NCBI GenBank assembly: GCA_963711455.1
Contig: CAVQEH010000010.1
Coordinates: 124,001 to 188,000 of the forward strand
DNA: 64,000 nucleotides
Direction: 5' to 3'
Origin: DATFVA01 sp963711455
GTDB taxonomy: Bacteria > Bacteroidota > Ignavibacteria > Ignavibacteriales > Ignavibacteriaceae
Both the position numbers and the translations under genes were made by a program. Shown one piece after another: positions 62,460 to 64,000 of this stretch. Position 1 is the stretch's first letter. Each line of letters starts with the position of its first letter. Below the pieces are notes generated by a model. The model was not told the origin of the DNA and ran no database searches. It saw only the letters and a program-made list of their open reading frames with translations.

Positions 62460-63450
62460 AGTGATTGCAGGAATATTTCTGATGATAGTATTCGCAATTA
62501 TACCTTACGAATTCTATAAAAAAATCAGCAAATATTTACTGCTGGTTGCAGTTGCGCTGCTTGTTTTAACTCTTATCATTGCTCCTAATATTAAAGGAGC
62601 AGGACGATGGTTAAACCTTGGCTTTATAACTTTTCAGCCGGCTGATTTTGCAAGGTTTGCAATTGTTATTCATCTTGCGACATTGATTGAAAGAAAAGGG
62701 AAAGAGATTGAAAACTTTAAAAATGGATTTATATACCTGTTTAGCTGGGTACTGATAGTTGCAAGTTTAATTTTCTTTCAGCCGAACTTAAGCAACGGTA
62801 TTCTTGTTCTGATAATATCTCTTACGATTTTATTTGTGGGGGGTGCCAGGCTGAAGCATATAATTAGTTCAATGGGAGCTTCTGCTTTATTGGGCGGAAT
62901 CGGTGCAATGATTATTTCTCATTCACGCGAAAGGATTTTAACTTTTATTCAAAGCTTTAGTAACGGCGGTGATATTAACATTCAGGTAAAGCAGGCATTA
63001 CTTGGTTTGGGAAGCGGCGGTATTCTTGGTGTCGGGTTAGGCTACAGTAAGCAGAGTAATCTTTTCCTTCCCGAGGCTTATGGTGACTTTATTTTTGCAA
63101 TACTCGGCGAAGAGCTCGGTTTTATTGGTTCAGTGATAGTTCTTTTTGCTTATCTCGTTCTATTTGTTGCAGGTATTCTGATTGCAAAAAAATGTAAAGA
63201 TGTGTTCGGACAGCTTCTTGCTTTCGGAATTTCTATTTCGGTGCTGGTTAATGCGTTCATTAATGTTGCTGTAGCTACAGGACTTGTCCCGACAACGGGT
63301 CTGCCGCTCCCGTTTATTAGTTATGGCGGTACTTCATTAATATTTATGTGCATCTCAGTTGGTATCCTGATAAATATCGGGATGACTAATGCAATGGTTC
63401 AGAACAGAATTAATAATATTCCGCCTGCAGTAAATATGGAAATGAATTAA
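62458..63450 (+). CDS. ftsW: FtsW, main part (lipid II polymerase)
   Basis: 330 codons in the +1 frame: KVIAGIFLMIVFAIIPYEFY onward. SEDS family: IKGAGRWLNLGFITFQPADFARFAIVIHLA, FFQPNLSNGILVLII, QVKQALLGLGSGGILGVGLGYSKQSNLFLPEAYGDFIFAILGEELGFIG, and VATGLVPTTGLPLPFISYGGTSLIF. Joined to the N-terminal part it gives a normal ~377-residue FtsW. A free-standing start (GTG 62389) would lose the first membrane helix. Overlaps murG by one base. Confidence 0.9.
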   Translation, partial: KVIAGIFLMIVFAIIPYEFYKKISKYLLLVAVALLVLTLIIAPNIKGAGRWLNLGFITFQPADFARFAIVIHLATLIERKGKEIENFKNGFIYLFSWVLIVASLIFFQPNLSNGILVLIISLTILFVGGARLKHIISSMGASALLGGIGAMIISHSRERILTFIQSFSNGGDINIQVKQALLGLGSGGILGVGLGYSKQSNLFLPEAYGDFIFAILGEELGFIGSVIVLFAYLVLFVAGILIAKKCKDVFGQLLAFGISISVLVNAFINVAVATGLVPTTGLPLPFISYGGTSLIFMCISVGILINIGMTNAMVQNRINNIPPAVNMEMN

Positions 63451-64000
63451 TGGCATCTTCTAAAACGGAATACAGGTTTTTATTTGCCGGAGGCGGAACA
63501 GGCGGGCATTTATTTCCGGCGGTCGCCGTAGCAGAGAAAATAAAAGCTAAAATTCCCGAAGCAGACATTCTGTTCATCGGCACAAAAACAAAAATTGAAG
63601 GAAGAGTTGTTCCTAAGCTTGGATATAAATTTAAATCTATCTGGATAAAAGGATTTTCAAGAACGTTTAACATGGAGAATATTCTTTTTCCTGTTAAGCT
63701 CGGAGTTTCATTGTTGCAGTCCTTAATAATAAATATGAGTTTCAGACCCAAGGTTGCTATCGGTTCAGGAGGATATGTTTCGGGACCGGCTATCTGGGGT
63801 TCTTCTGTCATGGGAGCAAAAATAATTTTACTTGAACAGAACAGTTACCCTGGTGTAACTACCCGATTGCTTGAAAAATATGCTGATGAAATTCACGTTA
63901 GTTACGAAGACTCAAAAAAATACCTGAAACAAAAAGAGAAAATAAAAGTCACGGGAAATCCCGTTAGAGAAAGTCTTAACAGAATTGACAGAGATGCAGC
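63450..64000 (+). CDS. murG: UDP-GlcNAc:lipid I GlcNAc transferase, 5' part
   Basis: Starts ATG 63450 (TAATG overlap with ftsW) and runs off the window. N-terminus FLFAGGGTGGHLFPAVAVAEKI is the glycine-rich MurG motif; FIGTKTKIEGRVVPKLGYKF, FRPKVAIGSGGYVSGPAI, LLEQNSYPGVTTRLL and VTGNPVRESL follow. Adds GlcNAc to lipid I to give lipid II. Next in the usual cluster order after ftsW. Confidence 0.95.
   Translation, partial: MASSKTEYRFLFAGGGTGGHLFPAVAVAEKIKAKIPEADILFIGTKTKIEGRVVPKLGYKFKSIWIKGFSRTFNMENILFPVKLGVSLLQSLIINMSFRPKVAIGSGGYVSGPAIWGSSVMGAKIILLEQNSYPGVTTRLLEKYADEIHVSYEDSKKYLKQKEKIKVTGNPVRESLNRIDRDA

Noticed and set aside
1..64000. CRISPR arrays, rRNA, tRNA, phage or insertion-sequence transposase genes
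   Set aside because: I looked for regular repeat-spacer units, tRNA T-arm motifs and transposase signatures and saw none; a tRNA search program would be needed for certainty.

Overview
The window looks like a chromosomal segment from an AT-rich, Gram-negative member of the Ignavibacteria/Chlorobi side of the Bacteroidota group. Several secreted proteins end in a type IX secretion (T9SS) C-terminal sorting domain (YPNPFN...G.Y.(K/R)KM...K). There are outer-membrane beta-barrels, lipoproteins, TAnnTTTG-like promoters, a menaquinone methyltransferase, a bactofilin and a meso-DAP-type MurE. This placement is inferred from gene content; I saw no rRNA or tRNA in the window.

Layout. 1-4.4 kb: the damaged 3' end of a BNR/sortilin-like T9SS protein, a kelch-type T9SS protein on the minus strand, and a DUF2911-TPR protein. 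4.6-8.8 kb: a DUF5519 protein (minus), then a plus-strand operon of rhomboid protease, AhpD-like protein, amidohydrolase/deaminase, RdgB and a lipoprotein. 8.9-11.3 kb: minus-strand operon ksgA-PAP2-ubiE/menG. 11.5-16.7 kb: ROK kinase, an ABC-F ATPase split by a one-base shift, and a large propeller T9SS/PorZ-like protein. 16.8-18.8 kb: minus-strand operon of a Crp-type regulator, a PHP phosphoesterase and ribH. 19-25 kb: PpiD-like foldase, a beta-barrel protein, aroK-aroB, an unusual tandem structured element, and nadA. 25-30 kb: orphan histidine kinase, purA, a STAS protein, and an ECF sigma/anti-sigma pair with a textbook sigmaE-like promoter. 30.6-37.8 kb: a partner-switching signalling cluster with three SpoIIE-type phosphatases carrying different sensor regions, one STAS antagonist and one HATPase anti-sigma kinase. 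38.7-45 kb: slipin-NfeD pair, a beta-barrel protein, a PNPOx-like protein, a radical SAM protein, and a lipoprotein gene flanked by copies of the radical SAM 3' end. 45-53 kb: monomeric isocitrate dehydrogenase, a large T9SS protein, a bactofilin and a T9SS papain-like protease. 53.3-64 kb: the division and cell-wall (dcw) cluster mraZ-rsmH-ftsL-ftsI-murE-murF-mraY-murD-ftsW-murG, cut by the window edge.

Most notable: (i) two tandem copies of a structured element between aroB and nadA, with a compensatory base-pair change in a conserved stem, a good candidate for an undescribed cis-regulatory RNA; (ii) murF, ftsW and the ABC-F gene are each interrupted by exactly one base at short homopolymers that also resemble frameshift sites, so either assembly errors or recoding in essential genes; (iii) two places where the 3' tail of a gene is repeated downstream, one of them bracketing a whole lipoprotein gene, as if a cassette had entered the gene end; (iv) a REP/BIME-like palindromic element; (v) three TGGGG-type MraZ boxes at exact 10-bp spacing over the dcw promoter.
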